DNA of 64,000 bases from Rhodanobacter sp. FDAARGOS 1247 (GCF_016889805.1 NZ_CP069535.1:682001-746000), one strand, 5' to 3'; shown: positions 42,913 to 52,838, numbered from the stretch's first letter. Translations and numbers: made by a program. Notes: a model not told the origin generated them from the sequence alone.

Positions 42913-45111
42913 ATGAGCAACCAAATCCAATCCGTGCGGGGCCGTGTCATGCGCCATGCAAGCCGTTACATGCTGATGGGCCTGCTGATCGCTGGCGCCA
43001 CCTGGACCAGCGCTGCGATGGCAGCCACCACCACGCTGAAGAACATCAGCTACGACGCACTGCCCGGTGGCAGCGTGGAGTTGCACATGGACTTCGGCAA
43101 TGGCCCGGTGCCGGATCCGAAGATCTTCACGACCGGCAACCCGCCGCGCATCGCGGTGGACTTTGCCGACACCGACAACGCGGCGCCGCGCCATCTGGAC
43201 ATCGGCAAGGGCTCGACCTCGGGCGTGTCCGCCGTCTCCGCTGGCGGTCGCACCCGCGTCGTGGTGGAACTGATGCGTGAGTCGAGCTACCGCTCGCGGA
43301 TCGACGGCAGCAGCCTGATCCTGACCGTGAACAACGGCAGCGCCGACCAGGCGGTGACCACCGCCGCCACGATCGACCCGACCAAGGCCCTGCCGTCCTC
43401 GTCGAACGGTCCGGCCATCTCCAACATCGACTTCCGTCGTGGCCCCAACGGCGAAGGTCGCGTGCTGATCAACTTCAGCGGCAGCGGCGCCAACGCCGAA
43501 ATGACCCGCAGCGGCGACAAGGTGCTGGTCACCATTGATCACGCCAACCTGCCGGCCAACCTGGCCCAGCGCCTCGACACGCTCGACTTCGCCACGCCGG
43601 TGCAGTCGATCGTCACCCGTACCGGCAACGGTGGCGGTGCGCGCATGGAGATCGCGGTCAAGGGCAACGTGGAAACGTCCGCCTACCAGACCGCCGACCA
43701 GTACGTGGTCGAAGTGGCGCCGAAGAAGGCCGACGCCAAGCAGGCCCAGCTGGGCAAGCTCGACCAGGAGCCGAGCTACAACGGCAAGCGCGTCACCTTC
43801 AACTTCCAGGACATCCCGGTGCGCTCGGCTCTGCAGCTGATCGCGGACATCTCCGGGCTCAACCTGGTCGCTTCGGACAGCGTTGGCGGCAGCGTCACCC
43901 TGCGTCTGGTCAACGTGCCGTGGGATCAGGCGCTGGACGTGATCCTGCGTGCCAAGAGCCTCGACAAGCGCCGTAACGGCAACGTGGTCTGGGTTGCCCC
44001 GCAGGCCGAGCTGGCCAAGTACGAACAGGATCTGGCCGATGCCAAGCTGAAGGCGCAGGACACCGCCGAGCTGGTGACCGACTACGTGCCGATCAGCTAT
44101 GGCAAGGCTTCGGACATCGCCACCTTGCTCACCACCGGCAGCAAGCAGGGCCAGGGCGGTGGCGGTGGCGGCAGTAGCGGCAGCAACACCCAGCGTGGCT
44201 TCCTCTCGCCCCGCGGCAGCGTCTCCTTCGACGTGCGTACCAATACCCTGCTGCTCAACGACACGCCGGAGAAGATCCGCCAGTTGCGCGAGCTGATCGC
44301 GGTGCTGGACAAGCCGGTGCAGCAGGTGCTGATCGAATCGCGCATCGTGGTCGCCACCGACGACTTCACCCGTGAACTGGGCGCGAAGTTCGGCATCAGC
44401 GGCAAGCAGACCAACCCCAGCGGCCAGGTGCTGCAGCTCGGCAGCGGCGTGCCCAGCGCGATCGGCGACAACAGCGCCCCGAACACGGTCGGCTCCGGTG
44501 GCCTCAACGTGAACCTTCCTACCAGCCTGAAGGGCGGCAGCTTCGGCCTGGCCATCCTCGGCGCGAACTATGCGCTGGATCTGGAACTCTCCGCCGCCCA
44601 GACCGAAGGTCGTGGCGAGGTGATCTCCAGCCCCCGCGTGATCACCGCCAACCAGCAGGAAGCGGTCATCCGCCAGGGTCAGGAAATCGGCTACGTGACC
44701 TTCCAGAACAGCGCCGGGGGCGGCGCCGGCAGTGGCACCGCCACGGTGCAGTTCAAGGACGCCGTGCTGGAACTGAAGGTCACCCCGACGATCACCGCCG
44801 ACAACCGCGTCTACCTGATGATCAACGTCAAGAAGGATGCGCTGGCCGGTTACGTCGACGCCCCGGGAAGCGGCAAGATCCCGACCATCGACACGCGTGA
44901 AGTGAACACCTCAGCCCTGGTCGACAACGGCCAGACCGTCGTCCTCGGTGGCATCTACGAGGTCAACAAGTCCAACACCATCACCAAGGTGCCCGGTCTG
45001 GGCGACATCCCCGGCATCGGCGCCCTGTTCCGCAGCACGTCGCGGGTCAACACCAAGGCCGAGCTGCTGATCTTCGTGACGCCGCGGATTCTCAGCGACA
45101 CCTTGCAGTAA
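42913..45111 (+). CDS. pilQ: Type IV pilus secretin PilQ
   Basis: A 732-residue outer-membrane secretin through which the pilus extends. A signal peptide (about 1-37) is followed by two AMIN domains (about 45-110 and 165-240) for peptidoglycan binding, an STN/N0 domain (FNFQDIPVRSALQLIADISG) and N1 (about 395-480) carrying a GGGGGGSSG loop. The secretin core has VPGLGDIPGIGALFRST and ELLIFVTPRIL near the C-terminus. It is the last gene of pilMNOPQ and is followed by a strong terminator. Confidence 0.96.
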   Translation: MSNQIQSVRGRVMRHASRYMLMGLLIAGATWTSAAMAATTTLKNISYDALPGGSVELHMDFGNGPVPDPKIFTTGNPPRIAVDFADTDNAAPRHLDIGKGSTSGVSAVSAGGRTRVVVELMRESSYRSRIDGSSLILTVNNGSADQAVTTAATIDPTKALPSSSNGPAISNIDFRRGPNGEGRVLINFSGSGANAEMTRSGDKVLVTIDHANLPANLAQRLDTLDFATPVQSIVTRTGNGGGARMEIAVKGNVETSAYQTADQYVVEVAPKKADAKQAQLGKLDQEPSYNGKRVTFNFQDIPVRSALQLIADISGLNLVASDSVGGSVTLRLVNVPWDQALDVILRAKSLDKRRNGNVVWVAPQAELAKYEQDLADAKLKAQDTAELVTDYVPISYGKASDIATLLTTGSKQGQGGGGGGSSGSNTQRGFLSPRGSVSFDVRTNTLLLNDTPEKIRQLRELIAVLDKPVQQVLIESRIVVATDDFTRELGAKFGISGKQTNPSGQVLQLGSGVPSAIGDNSAPNTVGSGGLNVNLPTSLKGGSFGLAILGANYALDLELSAAQTEGRGEVISSPRVITANQQEAVIRQGQEIGYVTFQNSAGGGAGSGTATVQFKDAVLELKVTPTITADNRVYLMINVKKDALAGYVDAPGSGKIPTIDTREVNTSALVDNGQTVVLGGIYEVNKSNTITKVPGLGDIPGIGALFRSTSRVNTKAELLIFVTPRILSDTLQ

Positions 45112-45128
45112 GTTCTGGCAGCACCACG

Positions 45129-45159
45129 AAAAGAGGCGGCCTCGGCCGCCTCTTTTTTT
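45129..45159. terminator. Terminator after pilQ
   Basis: AAGAGGCGGC, loop CTCG and GCCGCCTCTT are followed by a T run. A-rich sequence on the left would allow action in both directions. Confidence 0.92.
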
Positions 45160-45290
45160 ATGCGTGACGGCTGGCATGTGCCCGGCGATGGAATTTCCGG
45201 CATGGTTGATGGTCTGTAGCACGCCGAGCGAACTTGCGGTCAGGTCGCCCCATCGGTCAGGCCGCCTTCGCCTCAACCACGGAACGCCTC

Positions 45291-46286
45291 ATGGATACAC
45301 CCGAAACCGGGCCTTCGAGCCACTTGCAATCTTCCTTTGCGCAGCTGCGCGACGATCTGCAGCAATGCATCATCGGCCAGCCGCATCTGGTGCAATGCCT
45401 GCTGGTGGCGCTGCTGGCGGACGGCCACCTGCTGGTCGAGGGCGCGCCCGGCCTGGCCAAGACCACCGCGGTCAAGGCGCTCGCGGCGCGGATCGAGGCG
45501 GACTTCCACCGCGTGCAGTTCACCCCCGACCTGTTGCCGGCGGACCTCACCGGCACCGATGTCTTCCGTCCGCAATCGGGCAGCTTCGAATTCGAGCGCG
45601 GCCCGCTGTTCCACAACATCGTCCTCGCCGACGAGATCAACCGCGCGCCGGCCAAGGTGCAATCGGCCCTGCTCGAAGCGATGGCCGAGCAGCAGATCAC
45701 CGTCGGTCGTCGCACCTGGCAGCTGCCCGAGCTGTTCATGGTGATGGCGACGCAGAATCCCATCGAGCAGGAAGGCACGTTCACCCTGCCCGAAGCCCAG
45801 CTCGATCGCTTCCTGATGCATGTGACGATCGGTTATCCCGATGCCACTGCCGAGCTGGCGATCCTCAAGCTCGCTCGTGAACAGGCGAGTCGCCGGGCCC
45901 ATCCGGTGGCCGCCGCTCCTGCGCTGTTGAGCCAGGCCGACGTGTTCGCCGCACGCGATGCGGCGATGGCGGTGCACATGGCGCCGGCGCTGGAGGAGTA
46001 CCTGACCCAGCTGGTGCTGGCCACCCGCGATGCCGGGCACTACGGGCCGGAATTGAAGCGCTGGATCGCCTGGGGCGGCAGCCCGCGCGCCACCATCGCG
46101 CTGGATCGCTGTTCGCGGGCCCAGGCGTGGTTGTCGGGGCGCGATTACGTGCTGCCCGAGGATGTGCACGCAATTGCCCATGAAGTGCTGCGCCATCGCG
46201 TGCTGCTCAGCTACGAGGCCGAGGCCGAAGGCGTGCGGCCCGACCAGGTGATCGGCCGCCTGCTGGATCTCGTGCCGCTGCCGTGA
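45291..46286 (+). CDS. MoxR family AAA+ ATPase
   Basis: A 331-residue AAA+ ATPase, thought to act as a chaperone that works with von Willebrand (VWA) proteins encoded beside it. Walker A GAPGLAKTT near residue 53, Walker B VLADEINRAP, sensor 1 MATQNPIEQEGTFTLPEAQ and the C-terminal lid are intact. The start ATG at 45291 was chosen. It opens a tightly overlapping operon (MoxR, DUF58, DUF4381, BatA, BatB-TPR, BatD), and DUF58 starts within its stop region. Confidence 0.93.
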   Translation: MDTPETGPSSHLQSSFAQLRDDLQQCIIGQPHLVQCLLVALLADGHLLVEGAPGLAKTTAVKALAARIEADFHRVQFTPDLLPADLTGTDVFRPQSGSFEFERGPLFHNIVLADEINRAPAKVQSALLEAMAEQQITVGRRTWQLPELFMVMATQNPIEQEGTFTLPEAQLDRFLMHVTIGYPDATAELAILKLAREQASRRAHPVAAAPALLSQADVFAARDAAMAVHMAPALEEYLTQLVLATRDAGHYGPELKRWIAWGGSPRATIALDRCSRAQAWLSGRDYVLPEDVHAIAHEVLRHRVLLSYEAEAEGVRPDQVIGRLLDLVPLP

Positions 46287-47218
46287 ACGCCGTCGTCTCC
46301 CGAGCCGCCGACGGCGATGGACTCAGCCGGGTATCGCTGTCCGAACTGATCGCCCTGCGCGCCAGGGTCGGCAAGGTGCGGCTGGCGCCCTTGTCGAGCC
46401 GTGCCGCCCGCAGCGGTCAGCAGTCCAGCCGTCTATACGGCCGCGGCATGGACTATGCGGAATCGCGGGTCTACCAGGCCGGCGACGACGTGCGTCGGCT
46501 CGACTGGCGGCTGACCGCGCGCAGCGGCAAGTTGCATACCAAGCTGTTCCAGGAGGATCGCGAAGGCTGCCTGCTGATCCTGCTCGACACGCATGCCAGC
46601 ATGCGTTTCGGCACCCGCGTGCGCTTCAAGTCGGTGCAGGCCGCGCGCGCGGCGGCGGCGGCGGCCTGGTGCGCGGTGCGCGCCGGCGAACGCGTCGGCG
46701 TGATGGCGTACGGACACGCCGACCAGCTGGTGCGGCCACAGGCTGGCCCGCGCGGCGCGCTGGCGGTGTGCGGCGCCATGGCCGAGTGGGATGCGCACGC
46801 TGGGCCGGATCGGCTCGAACCGCTTTCCGATGCGCTGGCGCGTGCCGGCCGCGTCCTGCACGGGGCCAGCCGCGTGCTGCTGATCAGCGACGGCTTCAGT
46901 TGCGACGATGCGGCACGCAGGCGGCTGCTCGATCTGGGTCGCCATGCGCAGGTCAGCGTGCTGGTGGTGGCCGACGTGCTGGAACTGGCGCCGGCGATGC
47001 CGGGTCGTTACCCGCTGGAGCATGCCGGCGAACGCTGCGAGGTGATGCTTCAGTCCGAGCGACAGCGTGGCGATTTCCAGCGTGCGCTGGGGGCCGGGCA
47101 GGCGCGACTGGGTGAACTGGCCCGTTCGCTGGGGCTGCGCTGCAGCAGCATCGACACTACGGCGGATGCCTTCGATGCGGTGGGCGGCCTGCTCGGCACG
47201 CGGAGGGGCGCCCGATGA
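46283..47218 (+). CDS. DUF58 domain protein
   Basis: A 311-residue protein of the DUF58 family, a VWA-like fold common in MoxR operons. The signature block, about residues 45-100, contains YGRGMDYAESRVYQAGDDVR, then RLDWRLTARSGKLHTKLFQE. A degenerate VWA portion with LLILLDTHASM and VLLISDGF follows. Function is unclear but tied to the membrane VWA proteins downstream. It has 4-base overlaps with both neighbours. Confidence 0.92.
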   Translation: MNAVVSRAADGDGLSRVSLSELIALRARVGKVRLAPLSSRAARSGQQSSRLYGRGMDYAESRVYQAGDDVRRLDWRLTARSGKLHTKLFQEDREGCLLILLDTHASMRFGTRVRFKSVQAARAAAAAAWCAVRAGERVGVMAYGHADQLVRPQAGPRGALAVCGAMAEWDAHAGPDRLEPLSDALARAGRVLHGASRVLLISDGFSCDDAARRRLLDLGRHAQVSVLVVADVLELAPAMPGRYPLEHAGERCEVMLQSERQRGDFQRALGAGQARLGELARSLGLRCSSIDTTADAFDAVGGLLGTRRGAR

Positions 47219-47721
47219 TCGCGCCCGACGGCCCGCAACTGCGCGACATCCATCTGCCCGCCGAGCCGGCGTGGTGGCCGCCGGCGCCGGGCTGGTGGGC
47301 GCTCGCGGTCATCGCGCTGCTAATCATAGGCGTGGCGATCGTGTTCGTCCGCAAGTATCGGGATGTGCTGCGCCGGCGGCGCGAGGTGATGAGCGAACTG
47401 GAGCGGATGGCCGCGCAATACGATCGGGATGCCGACGCGGCGCGACTGGTCGGCGGGCTGCATCAGCTGCTGCGCCGGGTCGCGCGTCGTCACGATGCGC
47501 GTTCCACCCGGCAGCGTGGCGAGGCTTGGCAACGCACGCTCGCGCGGGTGCCGCTGGATGCGGCGACGATGGCGCAGCTGGCGGAGCTTGAGCAACACCT
47601 CTATCGACCGCCGATGGCATTCGACCACGTCGCGACGATTGCCGCCGTGCGTCGCTGGCTGCAGCAGGCGCTGCGGCCGCGCCGCTGGAAACCGCTGCCC
47701 GCGGAGCAGACCGATGGCTGA
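47215..47721 (+). CDS. DUF4381 domain protein
   Basis: A 168-residue small membrane protein of the DUF4381 type found in MoxR/Bat operons. Residues 8-25 (GPQLRDIHLPAEPAWWPP) are typical. One TM helix (about 27-46, APGWWALAVIALLIIGVAI) precedes a soluble helical region with WLQQALRPRRWKP near the end. It overlaps the next gene by 8 bases. A role in coupling the complex is inferred only from context. Confidence 0.85.
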   Translation: MIAPDGPQLRDIHLPAEPAWWPPAPGWWALAVIALLIIGVAIVFVRKYRDVLRRRREVMSELERMAAQYDRDADAARLVGGLHQLLRRVARRHDARSTRQRGEAWQRTLARVPLDAATMAQLAELEQHLYRPPMAFDHVATIAAVRRWLQQALRPRRWKPLPAEQTDG

Positions 47722-48700
47722 GTTCGCCTGGCCCTGGGTGATCGTGTTGTTGCCGCTGCCGTGGCTGCTGCGGCGCTGGCTGCGTCCCGTTGCGCCCGGC
47801 CAGGCTTTGCATCTGCCGCAACCTGGCGTGCGCCTGGCCAGCGTGGCCGGCAAGCGCGCGAGTGGACTGACGCCGTGGTTGCTGGCGCTGGCCTGGCTGT
47901 GCCTGCTGGCGGCCGCGGCGCGACCGCAATGGGTGGGCCCGCCGCTGGCGCAGCAGCGCAGTGGACGAGCGCTGATGCTGGCGGTGGACCTGTCCGGCAG
48001 CATGCGCACCGGCGACATGCAGCTGGCCGGACAGCAGGTCAATCGCTTCGCGGCGGTCGAGGCGATTGCCGGCGACTTCATCGCCCGCCGCAACGGCGAC
48101 GAGATGGGCCTGATCCTGTTCGGCAGCCAGGCCTTCCTGGTCACGCCGCTGACCTACGATCTTTCCGCCGTGCGCGCGCAGTTGCAGGGCGCGGCGGTGG
48201 GGCTCGCCGGCACCGAAACAGCCATCGGCGACGCCATCGCGGTGGCGGTCAAGCGCCTGTCGGCCTTGCCCGAGCAGGCCCGCGTGCTGGTGCTGCTCAC
48301 CGACGGCGTCAACAACGCGGGCAGCATTGCGCCCCGCGACGCGGCCCGCGCCGCGAAGGCGGCCGGCGTGCGGATCTACACCATCGGCATCGGCGCCACG
48401 CGGCTGCGCATCCCCGGCTTCTTCGGCAGCCAGCTGGTCAATCCTTCGGCCGACCTCGACGCCGACATGCTCACCGACATCGCCACGCAGACCGGCGGCC
48501 GCTTCTTCCGCGCCACCGACAGCAGCGAACTGGCCTCTGCGTATCGGGCGATCGATGCGCTGGAGCCGATGCCGCAGCATGGCCCGGCGCTGCGCCCGCG
48601 CCATGAGTTGTTCCGCTGGCCGTTGCTGGCGGCGATCGCGCTGCTGTTGCTGGTGGTGCTGCCGCAGCGCTTCTCGCGCGGGCCGGAGCGGTCGGCATGA
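47714..48700 (+). CDS. BatA-like VWA membrane protein
   Basis: A 328-residue protein with an N-terminal pair of hydrophobic segments, a periplasmic or cytoplasmic VWA domain (about residues 85-275) and a C-terminal TM helix (LLAAIALLLLVVLP). The MIDAS metal motif is intact: VDLSGSM (DxSxS), a Thr at GTETAIGDA, and LTDGVNN. Such BatA proteins are linked to aerotolerance in Bacteroides. The start ATG 47714 overlaps the DUF4381 stop. Confidence 0.9.
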   Translation: MAEFAWPWVIVLLPLPWLLRRWLRPVAPGQALHLPQPGVRLASVAGKRASGLTPWLLALAWLCLLAAAARPQWVGPPLAQQRSGRALMLAVDLSGSMRTGDMQLAGQQVNRFAAVEAIAGDFIARRNGDEMGLILFGSQAFLVTPLTYDLSAVRAQLQGAAVGLAGTETAIGDAIAVAVKRLSALPEQARVLVLLTDGVNNAGSIAPRDAARAAKAAGVRIYTIGIGATRLRIPGFFGSQLVNPSADLDADMLTDIATQTGGRFFRATDSSELASAYRAIDALEPMPQHGPALRPRHELFRWPLLAAIALLLLVVLPQRFSRGPERSA

Positions 48701-50589
48701 ACGAGTTGCTGCAGCAGTTCCATTTCCTCCGGCCGGGCTGGTTGCTCGGCCTGCTGGCGTTGCCGCTGATCGGCTGGTTCGGCACGCGCCGCGATGGCGG
48801 ACAGGTTGCGTTGTCGCATCTGGTCGATCCGGCCCTGCTGCCACACCTTTTGCGCGGTCGCGCCGGCCATGCCCGTCTGCCGGTGTGGCTGTTCGCACTG
48901 GCCTGGACGCTGGCTGCGCTGGCCCTGGCCGGACCGACCTGGAGCCGCATCGAACAACCCCTGTATGCCAGCCGACCGGCGCAGGTGGTGGCGATCTCGT
49001 TGTCGCAGCACATGCTGGCCCGTGACGTCGCGCCCAGCCGGCTGGATCGCGCGCGCTACAAGGCGCGGGACCTGCTGCACGCAAACCGGGACGGTCTGAA
49101 CGCGCTGGTCGGTTACGCGGGCGAAGCCTTCGTGGTGGCGCCGTTGACCGCCGATGCACACAGCCTGGATGACCTGCTCGACGCGATGGCGCCCGACACC
49201 ATGCCGGTGGATGGCGACAACGCCGCTGCCGCGATCGAACGGAGCGTGACGCTGATCCACGATGGCAAGGCCGGCGGTGGTTCGCTGGTGCTGATCACCG
49301 ACCAGGCCGATGCGGCGGCGCAGGCGGCGGCGCGCAAGGCAAACGCCGCGGGCGTGCACGTGTCGGTGCTCGGCGTGGGCACGCCCGCCGGCGGTCCGGT
49401 GCCCTCGCCGGATGGCGGCTTCCTGCGCGATGCGGGCGGCAACATGGTGCTGTCGCGCCGCGATGACGCCGCGCTCGGCGCACTGGCCGCCGCCGGCGGT
49501 GGACGCTACGTGGTGATGAGCGCCGACCAGGCCGACATCGACGCCCTGCACGGCGAGTTGCGCCACACCCGCGCGACCCTGGCCGAAGGCCAGGTCGGCG
49601 ACGAATGGCAGGATCGCGGTCCGTGGTTGCTGCTGCCGCTGTTGCTGATCGCCGCGATGGCGTTCCGTCGTGGCTGGTTGCTGGTCGTGCCGCTGCTGGT
49701 GCTGCCGCTGTTGCCCGGCACCGCCTCGGCCACCAGTTGGAAGGACCTGTGGCAGCGCCCCGACCAGCAGGCGGCGCAGGCCCTGCGCCAGGGCGACGCG
49801 AAGCGCGCCCTGCAACTGGCCCGCGATCCGGCCTGGCGCGGCGCCGCCGCCTATCGTGCCGGCGACTACCAGGTGGCGGCGCAATCCCTGCACGAGGTTC
49901 CCGGCAGCGACGGCGCCTACAACCTGGGCAATGCGCTGGCGAAGCAGGGCGAATACAAGCAGGCGATCGCCGCTTATGACGAAGCCCTGAAACGCGATCC
50001 GGCCAACGCCGACGCCAAGGCGAATCGGCAGGCGGTCGAGGACTGGCTGCGCCAGCAACAGCAGCAGTCGCCGCAGGACCAGAAGGAGCACGAAGGCCAC
50101 GACGGCAAGAAGAACCAGTCGTCGGCGGGCGAGCAGGGCAAGGCTGGCCAGCAGGGTTCGCAGGGCCAGCAGAAGAACGGCGAGGGCCAGGATCAGCCGT
50201 CCGGACAAGCCGGCAAGGGCGACAAGCCGCAGGACGAGAACGGCAAGCGCGATTCGTCGCAGGAGCCCTCCGGCAAGGAAGGCGAGAACCAGGCCAAGCC
50301 ACAGACCGCGCAGGAACAGGCCGAACAGAAGGCGCAGGCCGAACGTGCGCAGCAGGCGTTGAAACGGCAGATGGATGAGGCGCTGGCCCGGCAGGCCGGG
50401 GACAAGAGCAAGGACGGCCACCAGCTCGGCGCGCTGGCCAAGGACGATCCGCAGGCGAAGCTGCCGGCGGATCTGCGCCACGCGCTGCAGCGCGTGCCGG
50501 ACGATCCCGGCGCGCTGTTGCGGCGCAAGTTTCAGCTCGAGTACCAGCAGCGCCACGGCGGCGCCACGAACGAGGATGGAGAACCGTGA
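48697..50589 (+). CDS. BatB-TPR (BatC) fusion with degenerate MIDAS
   Basis: A 630-residue protein that combines a BatB-type VWA domain (about 90-290), two TM helices (about 310-345) and TPR units (about 355-450; YNLGNALAKQGEYKQAIAAY). A long Gln/Gly/Lys-rich low-complexity region (about 450-570) and a helical C-terminus follow. The MIDAS site that should read D-L-S-x-S reads SLSQHM (about 101-106), so metal binding is probably lost, while the following LARDVAPSRLDRAR is kept. In Bacteroides BatB and BatC are often separate genes. It overlaps both neighbours. Confidence 0.88.
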   Translation: MNELLQQFHFLRPGWLLGLLALPLIGWFGTRRDGGQVALSHLVDPALLPHLLRGRAGHARLPVWLFALAWTLAALALAGPTWSRIEQPLYASRPAQVVAISLSQHMLARDVAPSRLDRARYKARDLLHANRDGLNALVGYAGEAFVVAPLTADAHSLDDLLDAMAPDTMPVDGDNAAAAIERSVTLIHDGKAGGGSLVLITDQADAAAQAAARKANAAGVHVSVLGVGTPAGGPVPSPDGGFLRDAGGNMVLSRRDDAALGALAAAGGGRYVVMSADQADIDALHGELRHTRATLAEGQVGDEWQDRGPWLLLPLLLIAAMAFRRGWLLVVPLLVLPLLPGTASATSWKDLWQRPDQQAAQALRQGDAKRALQLARDPAWRGAAAYRAGDYQVAAQSLHEVPGSDGAYNLGNALAKQGEYKQAIAAYDEALKRDPANADAKANRQAVEDWLRQQQQQSPQDQKEHEGHDGKKNQSSAGEQGKAGQQGSQGQQKNGEGQDQPSGQAGKGDKPQDENGKRDSSQEPSGKEGENQAKPQTAQEQAEQKAQAERAQQALKRQMDEALARQAGDKSKDGHQLGALAKDDPQAKLPADLRHALQRVPDDPGALLRRKFQLEYQQRHGGATNEDGEP

Positions 50590-52286
50590 TCCTGCGAAAG
50601 TTCATCGGCGGATGCCTGCTGGCGCTGGCCTTGCTGCCGGCGCTGGCACTGGCCGGCGACGTCTCCGCCACGCTGGATCGAAACGATGTCCAGCTGGGCG
50701 AGACGGTGACGCTCAACGTGCGGGTCAACGGCCAGGGCATGGGTGTCGCCGCGCCCGACCTGGGCGCGTTGAACCGGGACTTCCAGATCCTCGGCAGCTC
50801 GCAGAACAGCAGCTACAGCATGGTCAACGGCAAGGCCAGCGCCGAGCTGACCTTCGGTATCGCGCTGCGCCCGCGGCACACCGGCGTACTGCAGATTCCC
50901 GCGCTGAGCGTGGCCGGCAGCCAGACCACGCCGCTGCAACTCACGGTGACCGCGCCCGACCCGAATGCGGCCAGCGCCTCGTCGAAAGACGTGTTCATGG
51001 AATCGCAGATCAACCCGGCGCAGGGCTATGTCGGCCAGCAGTTCACCTACGTCACGCGGCTGTATTACGCCGCCCGCATCGGTGGTGACGCGCCGCAGCC
51101 GCCGCAGGTCGCCGGCGTGGAAATCGTGCCGCTGGGCAAGGGCCTCAACTACGACACCGAGCGCGGCGGCCGCAGCTATCACGTGCTCGAACAGCGCTAC
51201 GCGGTGACGCCGCAACACGCGGGCAAGGTGGAAATTCCGCCGGTCGATTTCGAAGGCCAGGCGGCCGATCCGCGCGACCCGGACAGTTTCTTCGGCGCCA
51301 CCGTGCCGGTCAGCGCCAGCGCCCCGGCGCAGACCCTCGACGTGAAGGCGGCGCCAGCGGACTTCGGCGGCAGCGCATGGCTGCCCGCGCGCGAACTGAG
51401 CCTGAGCCTGGATGGCTGGCCCACCGCGCAGGACGCCGCGCCGCGGGTCGGCCAGCCGTTCAACCTCACGATGAATCTGCAGGCCACCGGACTGTCGCAG
51501 GAAGCCCTGCCGGCGCTGAGCCTGCCGCCGCTGGACGGCGCCACCGTCTACCCGGACAAGCCGGTGAGCGGCAATCGCCAGGACGGCGAATGGGTCACCG
51601 GCCGGCGCCAGCAGTCGTTCGCGATCGTGCCCGAACGCGCCGGTCCGCTGACCATTCCCGCCACCACGCTGAAGTGGTGGAACGTGGTCAGCGACAAGAT
51701 GGAAGTGGCGCGGATACCCGCCCATACGATCGACGTGCTGCCCGCCGTGGGCGCGCCAGCCACGCCACCGGCAGCAGCGGCATCCACGGCGGCGGTGACC
51801 GGCGATCACACTGTGGCCACCGGCTCGACGGACGCGACGGCAAGCACGCCGTGGCGCTGGGTCGCGCTGGCCAGTTTCGGCCTGTGGCTGCTCAGCCTGG
51901 CGGTCTGGTGGTGGCGTCGCCGCCGTTCCGGTGAGGCGGCGACGCCGGTCGCGCCCGCGCGGTCGTCCGCCCGAAATGCCCAGCTGGCGTTCCTGGCCGC
52001 CGCACGCGGCAGCGACCCGGCGGCGCAGGCGCGCGGTCTGCTGGCGTGGGCGCGGGCGGAACGTCCAGCGATCCAGCATCTGGGCGATCTGTCGGCGGCG
52101 CTGGATGATCCGCGCCAGCATGCGGCGATCGCCGCGCTGCAGCGGCGACATTACGCCGGCGCCGCCGTGCCGGAGCCCGACGCGAACCTGGCCGAGGCAT
52201 TCAGGCGCGGCTTCGCGTGGCGTGCGGCGAGTGCGGCAGGCAAGGATTCCGGGCTGGCGCCGTTGTATCCGTTCAAGCTGGACTGA
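50586..52286 (+). CDS. BatD-like protein (Bat operon membrane/periplasmic protein)
   Basis: A 566-residue protein with a signal peptide (about 1-23), repeated beta-rich domains beginning DVSATLDRNDVQLGETVTLN, and a second block with MESQINPAQGYVGQQFTY. A Thr/Ala linker follows, then a single TM helix (about 420-440, ALASFGLWLLSLAVWWW) and a cytoplasmic helical tail. This matches BatD/oxygen-tolerance family proteins. Start GTG at 50586 overlaps the previous stop. It closes the operon. Confidence 0.9.
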   Translation: MILRKFIGGCLLALALLPALALAGDVSATLDRNDVQLGETVTLNVRVNGQGMGVAAPDLGALNRDFQILGSSQNSSYSMVNGKASAELTFGIALRPRHTGVLQIPALSVAGSQTTPLQLTVTAPDPNAASASSKDVFMESQINPAQGYVGQQFTYVTRLYYAARIGGDAPQPPQVAGVEIVPLGKGLNYDTERGGRSYHVLEQRYAVTPQHAGKVEIPPVDFEGQAADPRDPDSFFGATVPVSASAPAQTLDVKAAPADFGGSAWLPARELSLSLDGWPTAQDAAPRVGQPFNLTMNLQATGLSQEALPALSLPPLDGATVYPDKPVSGNRQDGEWVTGRRQQSFAIVPERAGPLTIPATTLKWWNVVSDKMEVARIPAHTIDVLPAVGAPATPPAAAASTAAVTGDHTVATGSTDATASTPWRWVALASFGLWLLSLAVWWWRRRRSGEAATPVAPARSSARNAQLAFLAAARGSDPAAQARGLLAWARAERPAIQHLGDLSAALDDPRQHAAIAALQRRHYAGAAVPEPDANLAEAFRRGFAWRAASAAGKDSGLAPLYPFKLD

Positions 52287-52319
52287 GCGTTCCGGCACCG
52301 CGCGGCGATGGCGGTGTCC

Positions 52320-52838
52320 CTAGGCGGCAAGCGCCTGTGCGAACACCGCGCGCATCGCCTCGCTGAAGCAGCACAACGTGACGTCGATGCCTTCGTCGTC
52401 GGCCAGCTCCTCGCGCAGCGTGCGCACCGCTACCGTGGCGGCCAGTTCGGGCGGGTAGCCGTAGACGCCGCAGCTGATCGCGGGAAAGGCGATCGTCCGC
52501 AGTTCCCGTTCGCGCAGCAGGCGCAGTGCGTTGCGATAGCACTGGCCCAGCAAGCGCGCTTCGTCGTGGTGGCCGCCATGCCAGACCGGTCCCACCGTGT
52601 GGATCACGTGACGCGCGGGCAAGTCGAAGCCCGGCGTGATGCGTGCCTCGCCGGTGGGACAGCGCACGCCGGGAGCGGACTGGGGAAGCGCGCGGCAGGC
52701 AGCCAGCAGGCCGGGACCGGCGGCGCGATGGATCGCGCCGTCGACACCGCCGCCACCGAGCAGGCCGGGGTTGGCCGCGTTGACGATGGCGTCGACGTCG
52801 AGGCGGGTGATGTCGGCGTGGAGGGTGCTGATCGGCAT
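52320..52838 (-). CDS. Macro-domain protein (MacroD-type O-acetyl-ADP-ribose deacetylase)
   Basis: A 172-residue macro domain. The core motifs [28 protein letters not shown] and SCGVYGYP are those of MacroD/YmdB-like enzymes, which remove the acetyl group of O-acetyl-ADP-ribose and can reverse mono-ADP-ribosylation. The ATG at 52838 starts the usual N-terminus ([17 protein letters not shown]). It converges on the Bat operon and diverges from the MarR gene. No toxin-like ADP-ribosyltransferase is seen nearby. Confidence 0.92.
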   Translation of the reverse strand: MPISTLHADITRLDVDAIVNAANPGLLGGGGVDGAIHRAAGPGLLAACRALPQSAPGVRCPTGEARITPGFDLPARHVIHTVGPVWHGGHHDEARLLGQCYRNALRLLRERELRTIAFPAISCGVYGYPPELAATVAVRTLREELADDEGIDVTLCCFSEAMRAVFAQALAA

